Positions 33,252-41,553 of a stretch of DNA of 64,000 nt are shown here, one piece after another (position 1 is the stretch's first letter; each line of letters starts with the position of its first letter). Source of the stretch: Pseudomonas putida (lineage in GTDB: Bacteria > Pseudomonadota > Gammaproteobacteria > Pseudomonadales > Pseudomonadaceae); assembly GCF_028682455.1 (NCBI RefSeq), contig NZ_JANHLD010000001.1, forward strand, positions 682,001 to 746,000. Reading direction: 5' to 3'. The notes under the pieces are model-generated. The model was not told where the DNA came from and searched no databases. It saw nothing but the letters and a program-made list of their open reading frames with translations. Both the position numbers and the translations under genes were made by a program.

Positions 33252-34424
33252 ATGAATTTCACCATTCCCGATGAATTGCTCGCCCTGCAGGAGAAAACCC
33301 GCGCCTTTATTGCCGAGCAGGTGATCCCCCTGGAAAACGACCCTGGCCAGACCGCCCATGGTCCCAGCGAGTCCTTGCGCCAGACGCTGGTCGAGCGCGC
33401 CCGCAAGGCTGGCCTGTTGACTCCGCACGCCAGCCGCGAAATGGGCGGCCAGGCGCTGAGCCATATCGCCAAGGCCATCGTCTTCGAAGAGGCCGGTTAC
33501 TCACCGCTGGGCCCCGTGGCGCTGAACATCCATGCGCCCGACGAAGGCAACATTCACCTGATGGACGTGGTCGCGACCGAGGCCCAGAAGGACCGCTGGC
33601 TACGGCCGCTGGTGCAGGGCCACATCCGTTCCTGCTTTGCCATGACCGAGCCTGCGCCGGGTTCCGGCTCCGACCCGTCGATGCTGCGAACCACCGCCAC
33701 CCGCGACGGCAACGACTACCTCATCAATGGTCACAAATGGTTGATCACCGGCGCCGAGGGCGCTGGGTTCGTGATCATCATGGCGCGCATGGAGGACGGT
33801 ACGGCGACCATGTTCCTGTCCGACATGGACCGCGAGGGCATTGTCCACGAGCGGCAGCTGAACTCCCTGGACAGCTGCTTTACCGGCGGGCATAGCCAGC
33901 TGCGCTTCGACAACCTGCGGATTCCGGCCAGCGACGTGCTGGGTGAAATCGGCGCCGGTTTTCGCTATGCCCAGGTGCGCCTGGCACCGGCGCGGCTGAC
34001 CCACTGCATGCGCTGGCTCGGTGCTGCCCGCCGGGCCCACGATATCGCCTGCGACTACGCCCGCACTCGCGACTCTTTCGGCAAGCCGCTGGGCGAGCAT
34101 CAGGGCGTCGGCTTCATGCTCGCGGACAATCTGATGGATCTGCACGTGGTGCGCCTGGCGGTCTGGCATTGCGCCTGGGTGCTCGACCAGGGCCAGCGTG
34201 CCAATGTCGACTCGAGCATGGCCAAGGTGATCAGCGCCGAGGCGTTGTGGCGGGTGGTCGACCGCTGTGTGCAAATGCTCGGTGGTCGCGGCGTGACCGA
34301 CGACACCGTGGTCGAGCGGATCTTCCGCGACATTCGCCCGTTTCGCATCTATGACGGACCGAGCGAAGTGCACCGCATGAGCCTGGCGAAAAAGATACTC
34401 GACCGCCGTACAGGAGCGCACTGA
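33252..34424 (+). CDS. lvaC: LvaC, acyl-CoA-dehydrogenase-fold enzyme
   Basis: A 390-residue acyl-CoA dehydrogenase-family protein of the ACAD10/11 subgroup. The N-terminal helices begin at MNFTIPDELLALQEKTRAF. The middle beta-domain has CFAMTEPAPGSGSDPSML and the FAD-binding end has QMLGGRGVTDDTVVERIFRD. In the levulinate pathway LvaC removes phosphate from 4-phosphovaleryl-CoA to give a pentenoyl-CoA and leads to 3-hydroxyvaleryl-CoA. The start at 33252 has an AAGGA site. A much longer upstream frame overlaps lvaB and is not real. Its TGA shares one base with the lvaD ATG. Confidence 0.92.
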   Translation: MNFTIPDELLALQEKTRAFIAEQVIPLENDPGQTAHGPSESLRQTLVERARKAGLLTPHASREMGGQALSHIAKAIVFEEAGYSPLGPVALNIHAPDEGNIHLMDVVATEAQKDRWLRPLVQGHIRSCFAMTEPAPGSGSDPSMLRTTATRDGNDYLINGHKWLITGAEGAGFVIIMARMEDGTATMFLSDMDREGIVHERQLNSLDSCFTGGHSQLRFDNLRIPASDVLGEIGAGFRYAQVRLAPARLTHCMRWLGAARRAHDIACDYARTRDSFGKPLGEHQGVGFMLADNLMDLHVVRLAVWHCAWVLDQGQRANVDSSMAKVISAEALWRVVDRCVQMLGGRGVTDDTVVERIFRDIRPFRIYDGPSEVHRMSLAKKILDRRTGAH

Positions 34425-35191
34425 TGCAGCCTTCCATTGCCCAGCTGTTCAACCTCGACGGTCGCCGCGCCCTGGTCACGGGGGCCTCCAGTGGGCTGGG
34501 CCGGCACTTCGCCCTGACCCTGGCGGCCGCCGGTGCGCAGGTGGCGGTGGCGGCGCGGCGCAGCGAGCCGTTGCACCAGTTGGTGGAAGACATCCAGGCG
34601 GCCGGCGGCACGGCCCGGGCCTTCACGCTCGACGTGACCCGTCGCGATGATGTCAGCCGCTGCCTCGATGAAATCGGCCCGCTGGACATCCTGGTCAACA
34701 ACGCCGGCGTCAGCGACAGCCGCAACGTGCTGGCCTACGACGACGAAGGCTGGGACCGCATTCTCGACACCAACCTCAAGGGCGCCTGGAGGGTTGCCCA
34801 GGAAGCCGCGCGGCGCATGGTGCAGGCAGGGCGCGGCGGCAGCCTGATCAATGTCACCTCGATTCTTGCCAGCCGCGTGGCCGGGGCCGTCAGCCCCTAC
34901 GTGGCGGCCAAGGCGGGGCTGGCCCAGCTGACCCGTGCCATGGCACTGGAGCTGGCGCGCCACGGCATCCGGGTCAACGCCCTGGCTCCCGGCTACGTGA
35001 TGACTGAACTGAACGAAGACTTTTTGCGCAGCGAGGCGGGAGAGAAACTCCGGGCGCGGATTCCCAGCCGTGCCTTCAGCCGGCCGGGCGACCTCGATGG
35101 TGCCCTGTTGCTGCTGGCATCCGATGCCGGCAAGGCCATGACCGGTGCCGAGATCGTGGTCGATGGTGGGCATCTGTGCAGCGGCCTGTAG
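34424..35191 (+). CDS. lvaD: LvaD, SDR reducing 4-oxoacyl-CoA
   Basis: A 255-residue classical short-chain dehydrogenase with TGASSGLG (19-26), NNAG (92-95), a Ser in NVTS (143-146) and Tyr159-x3-Lys163 (YVAAK). Arg45-Arg46 after the second strand favours NADP(H). In P. putida LvaD reduces levulinyl-CoA to 4-hydroxyvaleryl-CoA. Start and lvaC stop overlap (TGATG), so the two are translationally coupled. Confidence 0.92.
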   Translation: MQPSIAQLFNLDGRRALVTGASSGLGRHFALTLAAAGAQVAVAARRSEPLHQLVEDIQAAGGTARAFTLDVTRRDDVSRCLDEIGPLDILVNNAGVSDSRNVLAYDDEGWDRILDTNLKGAWRVAQEAARRMVQAGRGGSLINVTSILASRVAGAVSPYVAAKAGLAQLTRAMALELARHGIRVNALAPGYVMTELNEDFLRSEAGEKLRARIPSRAFSRPGDLDGALLLLASDAGKAMTGAEIVVDGGHLCSGL

Positions 35192-35250
35192 CCGCCAGGC
35201 GCATCACTGCATGAGAACAACAACAGACCGATGACGGTCGGGAGAACTAC

Positions 35251-36909
35251 ATGATGCCTTCGATGTTCGACACCCCGCTGGCGCCCAACGACGCCAACTA
35301 TGTACCCCTGTCACCGGTGTCCTTTCTCAAGCGTGCCGCGCACATCTACCCGGACCGCGACGCGGTGATTCACGGCGAGCGTCGCTACAACTATCGACAG
35401 TTGCACCAGCGCAGCCGATCGCTTGCCAGCGCCCTGGAGCGGGTAGGGGTGCAGCCTGGCGACCGCGTGGCGCTGCTGGCGCCGAACGTGCCGGAGCTGC
35501 TTGAAGCCCACTACGGGGTACCGGGCGCCGGCGCAGTGCTGGTGAGTATCAATATTCGCCTGGAAGCACAGAGTATTGCCTTCATTCTTCGCCACTCGGG
35601 CGCCAAGGTGCTGATCTGCGACCGCGAGTTCAGCGCCACCGTGCGCCAGGCGCTGACACTGCTCGAGACTCGGCCGCTGGTGGTCGATATCGACGACCCC
35701 CAGGCCAGTGGCGGTGAGCTGATCGGCGAACTGGACTACGAGGCGTTCCTGGCCCAGGGCGATGCCGGGCGCGCGCTTTCGCTGCCAGAAAACGAATGGC
35801 AGTCGATTGCCCTCAACTACACCTCCGGCACTACCGGCGATCCCAAGGGGGTGCTCCTGCATCACCGCGGCGCCTACCTCAACGCCTGCGCCGGGGCGCT
35901 GATCTTCCAGCTCGGGCCGCGCAGCGTGTACCTGTGGACGCTGCCGATGTTCCATTGCAATGGCTGGAGCCACACCTGGGCGGTAACCCTCTGCGGCGGC
36001 ACCCACGTCTGCCTGCGCAAGGTGCAGCCCCACTCGATCTATACCGCGATCGCCGAACACGGGGTCACCCACATGAGCGCGGCGCCGGTGGTGATGTCGA
36101 TGCTGATCCATGCCGAGCAGCAGTTCGAACGGCGTGGTGGCCAGCCGGTGGAGGTGATCACCGGTGGCGCCGCACCGCCCAGCGCGGTGATCGCCGCGAT
36201 GCAGGCGCGCGGTTTCAGCATCACCCACGCCTATGGCATGACCGAGAGTTATGGGCCGAGCACCCTGTGCATGTGGCAACCAGGGCTGGACGAGCTGCCC
36301 CTGGAGGCCCGCGCACAGTTCATGAGCCGCCAGGGCGTGGCCCATCCGATGCTTGAAGAGGCCACGGTGCTCGACGTCGACAGTGGACAGCCGGTCGCCG
36401 CTGACGGGGTCACCCTGGGCGAGCTGGTAGTGCGCGGCAACACGGTGATGAAGGGCTACCTGAACAACCCTGAGGCGACCCGCACCGCCTTCGCCGATGG
36501 CTGGCTGCACACCGGCGACCTGGCGGTGCTGCACCCCGACGGCTACGTGGAAATCAAGGACCGTTCCAAGGACATCATCATCTCCGGCGGCGAGAACATC
36601 AGCTCGCTGGAAATCGAAGAAGTGCTCTACCAGCACCCGGGGGTGATCGAGGCCGCCGTGGTGGCGAGTCCCGACCCGCGTTGGGGGGAAACACCGCATG
36701 CCTTCGTCACCTTGCGGGCCGACGCCGCAGCCAGTGTCAGTGGCGATGACCTGATCCTCTGGTGTCGCGAGCGCCTGGCGCATTTCAAGGCGCCGCGACA
36801 GGTCTCGCTGGTGGCGTTGCCCAAGACAGCGACCGGCAAGATCCAGAAATTCGTGCTACGCGAGTGGGCCAAGGCGCCCCGGGAGGTGCCCAGCCACGCC
36901 GAGCAGTGA
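35251..36909 (+). CDS. lvaE: LvaE, levulinyl-CoA synthetase
   Basis: A 552-residue AMP-forming acyl-CoA ligase. The phosphate loop TSGTTGDPKG is at 191-200. Other adenylate-forming motifs are YGMTES, DGWLHTGDLAVLHPDGYVEIKDR and a terminal KTATGKIQK carrying the catalytic lysine. It activates levulinate, and likely other short 4-oxo or 4-hydroxy acids, to the CoA thioester, the first step of the pathway. A GGGAGAA site precedes the first of two tandem ATGs. It lies 59 bp after lvaD. Confidence 0.92.
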   Translation: MMPSMFDTPLAPNDANYVPLSPVSFLKRAAHIYPDRDAVIHGERRYNYRQLHQRSRSLASALERVGVQPGDRVALLAPNVPELLEAHYGVPGAGAVLVSINIRLEAQSIAFILRHSGAKVLICDREFSATVRQALTLLETRPLVVDIDDPQASGGELIGELDYEAFLAQGDAGRALSLPENEWQSIALNYTSGTTGDPKGVLLHHRGAYLNACAGALIFQLGPRSVYLWTLPMFHCNGWSHTWAVTLCGGTHVCLRKVQPHSIYTAIAEHGVTHMSAAPVVMSMLIHAEQQFERRGGQPVEVITGGAAPPSAVIAAMQARGFSITHAYGMTESYGPSTLCMWQPGLDELPLEARAQFMSRQGVAHPMLEEATVLDVDSGQPVAADGVTLGELVVRGNTVMKGYLNNPEATRTAFADGWLHTGDLAVLHPDGYVEIKDRSKDIIISGGENISSLEIEEVLYQHPGVIEAAVVASPDPRWGETPHAFVTLRADAAASVSGDDLILWCRERLAHFKAPRQVSLVALPKTATGKIQKFVLREWAKAPREVPSHAEQ

Positions 36910-36966
36910 TGGACCAAGCGCACACATTTTCCAATAACAACACGTGCTTTCGTCAGAGGTGGTCAC

Positions 36967-37296
36967 ATGCCCAGTTCCAGTCCCTTGTATGCACGCATAC
37001 GGCGCAACACCCAATTCATCGAGCTGGTGGCTCGACGCAACCGGCTTACGCTCGGTCTTCTGGTGGTGATCGTGGCGGTGTTCTACGCCTATATGGGGCT
37101 GGTGTCGTTCTGGCCCGAGCTGATTGCCCGGCGCCTTGCCGAGGGCTCGAACCTGACCTTCGGGGTGGTCGCCGGGGTATCGCTGTTCGTGTTTTTCTGC
37201 GCGTTGTCCGGCTTCTACGTGTACCGCGCCAATGGCGAGTTCGACCGCATGACCCGCGAGCTGATCGCCCAGGTCGAGCAGGAGGAGGCACGATGA
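36967..37296 (+). CDS. lvaF: LvaF, DUF485 inner-membrane protein
   Basis: A 109-residue protein with two membrane helices (about 36-55 and 65-88) of the DUF485/YjcH type. This type is nearly always encoded directly before an SSS-family acetate-type permease. It overlaps lvaG by four bases. It is predicted to be an accessory subunit of the LvaG transporter. Confidence 0.88.
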   Translation: MPSSSPLYARIRRNTQFIELVARRNRLTLGLLVVIVAVFYAYMGLVSFWPELIARRLAEGSNLTFGVVAGVSLFVFFCALSGFYVYRANGEFDRMTRELIAQVEQEEAR

Positions 37297-38957
37297 GCGC
37301 GCGTCTGCTGCTGGCCCTTGGTACCGCGTGCGGCTCCACCTCGCTGCTGGCCTCGCCAGCGATGGCGGTGGCGACGCAGCAGCCGTTGAACCTGCATGCC
37401 ATCGGCATGTTCATGGTGTTCGTGGTCTTCACCCTGGCCATCACCTGGTGGGCCGCGCGGCGTACCCGCTCGACGGCCGACTTCTACAGCGCCGGGGGTG
37501 GCATTTCGGGGTTCCAGAACGGCCTGGCGCTGGCGGGCGACTATATGTCGGCCTCGACCCTGCTGGGCATCACCGCGCTGATCTACACCTCCGGGATGGA
37601 CGGCTACATCTACCTGATCGCCTTCTTCGCCGGCTGGCCGGTGCTGCTGTTGCTGATGACCGAACGGCTGCGCAACCTGGGGCGCTTCACCTTCGCCGAC
37701 ATCACCTCGTACCGCCTGGACCAGGGCAAGGTGCGGACCATGGCGGCGATTGGTTCGTTGACCGTGGTGTGCTTCTACCTGGTGGCGCAGATGGTGGGGG
37801 CGGGGCAGTTGATCAAGTTGCTGTTCGGCCTGGACTACCACATTGCCTTGCTGATCGTCGGTGCGCTGATGATGCTCTACGTGACCTTCGGCGGCATGGT
37901 GGCGACCACCTGGGTGCAGATCATCAAGGCTTTCTTGCTGATGGTGGGCGGCACCCTGGTGATGCTGCTGGCGATGAACGAGTTCAACTTCAGCTACGAC
38001 ACCCTGGTCACCCGTGCGATGGGCATCCATGGCCTGGGTGAACGCCTGCTGGCGCCCGGTAGCCTGCTGGCCGATCCGCTGACTGCACTGTCGCTGAGCC
38101 TTGGGCTGGTGTTCGGTACTGCCGGGCTGCCACATATCCTGATGCGCTTCTTCACCGTCAGCGACGCCAAGGAGGCGCGCAAGTCGGTGCTCTATGCCAC
38201 GGGCTTCATCGGCTATTTCTTCAACGTGATCTTCCTGCTGGGCCTGGCCTCGATCGTGATCGTCAGCCAGGAGCCGCAGTACTTCGAGGGTGGCCAGGCC
38301 GGCGGCAAACTACTGGGCGGCGGCAACATGGTCGCCATGCACCTGGCCCAGGCGGTGGGCGGCAACATGCTGCTGGGCTTTCTCTCGGCGGTGACTTTCG
38401 CCACCATCCTGGCCGTGGTGTCCGGGCTCGCCCTGGCTGGCGCTTCGGCCATTGCCCACGACCTCTATGCACGGGTGATCAAGAAGGGCACGGCCAGTGA
38501 AGCGCAGGAGTTGCGCGTCACCAAGTTCGCCACTCTGGGGCTGGGCCTGGTGGCTATTGGCCTGGGCATTGTGTTCGAGAACACCAACGTCGCGTTCATG
38601 GTGGCCCTGGCGTTCGGTATTGCCGCGTCGGCGAACTTCCCGGTGTTGTTTCTCTCGATGTTCTGGCGTGGGCTGACCACGCGGGGCGCGCTGGCGGGAG
38701 GCTACCTCGGGTTGGTGAGTGCCATGGCGTTCGTGGTGCTGTCGAAGCTGGTGTGGGTCGATGTGTTCCACTTCAGCGAGCCGCTGTTCCCCTACACCCA
38801 ACCGGCGTTGTTCTCCATGCCACTGGCGTTCCTGGCGGCCTATGTGTGCTCGAAACTCGACCACAGCGCCCGCGCCAAGGCCGAGCGCGAAGCCTTCGAG
38901 GACCAGTACGTGCGCGGCCAGACCGGCGTGGGCGCAAGCGGCGCGTCGGCACATTGA
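37293..38957 (+). CDS. lvaG: LvaG, sodium:solute symporter (ActP-like)
   Basis: A 554-residue SSS-family permease with a signal-like N-terminus (LLASPAMA) and about thirteen helices. Typical ActP/YjcG sequences are DFYSAGGGISGFQNGLALAGDYMSASTLLG (spanning 65-94) and GTAGLPHILMRFFTV. Within the lva operon it is predicted to import levulinate and related short acids with sodium. It starts in the lvaF stop. A REP remnant follows at 38960-38990. Confidence 0.9.
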   Translation: MSARLLLALGTACGSTSLLASPAMAVATQQPLNLHAIGMFMVFVVFTLAITWWAARRTRSTADFYSAGGGISGFQNGLALAGDYMSASTLLGITALIYTSGMDGYIYLIAFFAGWPVLLLLMTERLRNLGRFTFADITSYRLDQGKVRTMAAIGSLTVVCFYLVAQMVGAGQLIKLLFGLDYHIALLIVGALMMLYVTFGGMVATTWVQIIKAFLLMVGGTLVMLLAMNEFNFSYDTLVTRAMGIHGLGERLLAPGSLLADPLTALSLSLGLVFGTAGLPHILMRFFTVSDAKEARKSVLYATGFIGYFFNVIFLLGLASIVIVSQEPQYFEGGQAGGKLLGGGNMVAMHLAQAVGGNMLLGFLSAVTFATILAVVSGLALAGASAIAHDLYARVIKKGTASEAQELRVTKFATLGLGLVAIGLGIVFENTNVAFMVALAFGIAASANFPVLFLSMFWRGLTTRGALAGGYLGLVSAMAFVVLSKLVWVDVFHFSEPLFPYTQPALFSMPLAFLAAYVCSKLDHSARAKAEREAFEDQYVRGQTGVGASGASAH

Positions 38958-38996
38958 TGCGGCAGGAGCGGGCTTGCCCCTACGGGTGATGAGGGG

Positions 38997-39416
38997 CTAG
39001 AGGCCTCGCTCCTTCAATGTGGTCGTCACGAATTCAAGCGCACGTCGAAACAGCGGATGGCAGTCGGCGTAGGGCAACCGGTCCAGTGAAGCCCAGAAGA
39101 ATTCGAAGCAATGGCCGTGGTCGTCAAGCGTGTGATGGGACCATTGCTCAGGCAACGGCTCGTACACCTGGCACAACTGAAACGACCAGACCTGGCCAAG
39201 ATGCCCGGCGTCCCAGCAACCTAGGTCGCTTGAGGCGTGGGCAGCAGTGATACCCGACTCTTCCTTCAATTCACGCAGGGCTGCTTGCGCGGGCGCTTCT
39301 CCCTTTTCGATCGTGCCCTTGACCAGTTGCACGCCCGCCAGAGGGTGGCGGAACAGGAGAATACGAGGCTGGGGTGCAGGGGAGAGGACGACAGCGCAGG
39401 CTTTGTTGGGATGCAT
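38997..39416 (-). CDS. Nudix hydrolase
   Basis: A 139-residue pyrophosphohydrolase with a perfect Nudix box at residues 34-56: Gly34-x5-Glu40-x7-Arg-Glu-Leu-x-Glu-Glu-x-Gly-Ile. It would cleave nucleoside-diphosphate-linked substrates using Mg ions. The substrate cannot be predicted from the box. Several His residues lie in the C-terminal half (SHHTLDDHGHCFEFFW). It is downstream of, and on the same strand as, the HxlR regulator (48-bp gap). Confidence 0.88.
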   Translation of the reverse strand: MHPNKACAVVLSPAPQPRILLFRHPLAGVQLVKGTIEKGEAPAQAALRELKEESGITAAHASSDLGCWDAGHLGQVWSFQLCQVYEPLPEQWSHHTLDDHGHCFEFFWASLDRLPYADCHPLFRRALEFVTTTLKERGL

Positions 39417-39464
39417 GGCGATTTCCGCATGGTGGATCTGGTATGGGTTGGGGTCGCGGTCGGT

Positions 39465-39923
39465 TCACGAGGCGTCGGCGGCACGTCTGACTTTGTGGCA
39501 GTCGGACGGTCCCAGTACTTCACCGCTCGATGAGCGAACCTGCAGCGGCATCAGCGCCTGTCCGGACGCGTTGTCCACCAGTACGGAATGCATCTCGCCC
39601 GGCTCAAAGAGAAAACGTTCGCCCCACTGCCGCAGGCTTACCACGACCGGGAAAATCTCCCGTCCTTTCTGGGTGAGCACGTACTCCTTGTAGGCGCTTC
39701 CATCAGACGCCGGCCGGATGTCGAACACGCCGATCTCCACCAACGTTTTGAGTCGCGATGCCAGGATGTTCTTGGCCACGCCCAAACGCTTCTGAAATTC
39801 GCTGAATCGACGAACGTCATCAAAGGCATCGCGGATGATCATCAGCGACCAGCGATCCCCGATCGCCTCCAGTGTTCTTGCTACCGGGCATTCGCTGCTT
39901 TGCAGTGCAGTCTCTTCGACCAT
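39465..39923 (-). CDS. HxlR-family transcriptional regulator
   Basis: A 152-residue winged-helix regulator of the MarR/HxlR class (CPVARTLEAIGDRWSLMIIRDAF, RFSEFQKRLGVAKNILASRLKTL, KEYVLTQKGREIFPVV). The start MVEETAL at 39923 gives the usual HxlR N-terminus with a conserved Cys at residue 12. The frame is open further upstream but runs into the divergent gene. It is divergent from an MFS exporter and shares with it a 58-bp inverted-repeat region, the likely operator. HxlR proteins often sense electrophiles through the conserved Cys. Confidence 0.88.
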   Translation of the reverse strand: MVEETALQSSECPVARTLEAIGDRWSLMIIRDAFDDVRRFSEFQKRLGVAKNILASRLKTLVEIGVFDIRPASDGSAYKEYVLTQKGREIFPVVVSLRQWGERFLFEPGEMHSVLVDNASGQALMPLQVRSSSGEVLGPSDCHKVRRAADAS

Positions 39924-39954
39924 CGTATTGACCTGTTGGAGAACCGGAAAAATG

Positions 39955-40012
39955 TGGTTGCATTTTGAAACCTGAATTGGCAACAATGCGATCAGGTTTC
40001 GAATTGCAACCA
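39955..40012. promoter_or_regulatory. Long inverted repeat, candidate HxlR operator
   Basis: Two 21-bp arms (39955-39975 and 39992-40012) are inverted copies that agree at 19 of 21 positions, separated by 16 bp. Each arm contains TGGTTGCA and GAAACCTGA. The repeat fills the space between the divergent HxlR and MFS starts, so it would cover both promoters. Confidence 0.75.
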
Positions 40013-40034
40013 GTTTAGCGCCATGGAGGCGTAC

Positions 40035-41300
40035 ATGACAGTAGATGCCGAACGTTTCACCAGGCAGACGCCCGGGGCGCCGCATACGGACACTGGGCAA
40101 CGCTGCGGGGCCGACGCGTCTGCGGGGCTCTGTGCTTCGCTCACGCTGTTGTTTTCCGTCACCTGCGCACTGGCCGTGGCCAATGTCTACTTCGCTCAAC
40201 CCTTGCTGGCCTCGATGGCGCAAAGCCTGGGCGTCACTGCGGGGCTGATCGGCGGCGTGGTGACCGCCACCCAGGTGGGGTATGCGCTAGGGTTGCTATT
40301 GATCGTACCCCTGGGTGACAAGGTCAACCGAAAGCGGCTGATCCTCACCCAAGTGATACTGTTGGCGATTGCATTGGCGGCTGTTGGCGCATCCCAGCAA
40401 TGGCTGGCCCTGCTGGGTGCGATGGTCGTGATGGGCTTGATGTCGGTGGTCGTCCAGGTGCTTGTGGCCTATGCCGCCGTGCTGGCAACGCCCTCGCAGC
40501 GTGGGCAGGCGGTGGGTACCGTAACCAGTGGAATTGTCCTGGGCATTCTGCTGGCCCGGTTTACCTCGGGGCTGATCGCCGACCTTGCAGGTTGGCGCGC
40601 GGTCTACTTCGTATCCTCGGGGTTGATGCTGAGCATCGCAGTGGTGTTCTGGAAGGTGGTGCCCGCCACCGTCTCGCCTCCCAGCCAACAGTCCTACCCA
40701 GCGCTGATCCGATCGCTGTTCATGCTGTTCCTGACCGAGCCGGTGTTGCGGGTCAGGGGCTTGCTGGCACTGTTGATCTTCGCCGCTTTTTCTGTGCTGT
40801 GGACATCGGTCGTGCTGCCATTGAGCGCTGCGCCGCTGGCGCTTTCACACACGGCCATCGGCATGTTTGGCCTGGCGGGCGTGGTCGCTGCGCTGGCCGC
40901 CAGACGAGCCGGCCGCTGGGCCGATCAAGGCCTGGGGCAACGCGTTACCGGCATTTCGCTGGGCCTGCTGACACTGTCCTGGTTACCCATCTCGTTCACC
41001 GAGTCGTCCCTGATCGCGCTGGTGTGTGGCGTGGTGTTGCTCGACTTCGCGGTGCAAGCCGTGCATGTCACCAACCAGAGCCTCATCTTTGCTGCACGAC
41101 CCGATGCCCAGAGTCGCATGGTGGGCGCCTACATGGGCTTCTACTCGGTCGGCAGTGCGCTGGGGGCGGTAGCCGCGACCCAGGTGTATGCGCTTTGGGG
41201 CTGGGTGGCTGTCAGCCTGCTGGGCGCCTTGATCAGTGCTGCGGCATGGGTGGTCTGGGCATTCACAGGCCCAACCAAGGTGCAGGAGGGAGCAATTTGA
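40035..41300 (+). CDS. MFS efflux transporter
   Basis: A 421-residue major-facilitator protein of the 12-helix drug/metabolite efflux type (LAVANVYFAQPLLASMAQSLG in the first helix; GDKVNRKRLILTQ in the 2-3 loop). The start at 40035 has a GGAGG site, which favours it over the ATG at 40023. It is divergent from an HxlR regulator and is probably induced when that regulator releases the shared operator. The substrate is unknown, perhaps a reactive organic compound given the regulator class. Confidence 0.87.
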   Translation: MTVDAERFTRQTPGAPHTDTGQRCGADASAGLCASLTLLFSVTCALAVANVYFAQPLLASMAQSLGVTAGLIGGVVTATQVGYALGLLLIVPLGDKVNRKRLILTQVILLAIALAAVGASQQWLALLGAMVVMGLMSVVVQVLVAYAAVLATPSQRGQAVGTVTSGIVLGILLARFTSGLIADLAGWRAVYFVSSGLMLSIAVVFWKVVPATVSPPSQQSYPALIRSLFMLFLTEPVLRVRGLLALLIFAAFSVLWTSVVLPLSAAPLALSHTAIGMFGLAGVVAALAARRAGRWADQGLGQRVTGISLGLLTLSWLPISFTESSLIALVCGVVLLDFAVQAVHVTNQSLIFAARPDAQSRMVGAYMGFYSVGSALGAVAATQVYALWGWVAVSLLGALISAAAWVVWAFTGPTKVQEGAI

Positions 41301-41553
41301 CCGATGCCAGGCGCCCCGGGCACAGCCGCCATGACACGAGACAACAGGCATAAAAATAGCGCCGGTTGATCGAGAAGGGGCGCTGTTTGCACCTTGATCA
41401 GTTTGGGCGGGCTGCTAAACCCGGTCGCTGCATTGGCAGCGACTGGCCGAGCTCGCTGATCAGAATGCGCATTTCGGTGAACCCGCCCCCGTGGTTGGAC
41501 CAAACTTGATGCTTCGTCTTTACTGTGTCGAGCCATGTCAAGGACGCGCATTG
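41301..41553. other. Intergenic region with two stem-loops
   Basis: Contains AGCGCC / GGCGCT arms (41358-41363 and 41378-41383) and a perfect 8-bp hairpin, GTCGCTGC-ATTG-GCAGCGAC (41424-41443). Neither is followed by a T-run on the plus strand. No gene or known mobile-element remnant was recognised. An AAGGA site for the next gene lies near 41540. Confidence 0.4.

Noticed and set aside
41358..41383. Terminator for the MFS gene ending at 41300
   Set aside because: The stem is only six bases with a 14-base loop and no T-run on the plus strand. It was kept only as an unassigned stem-loop.
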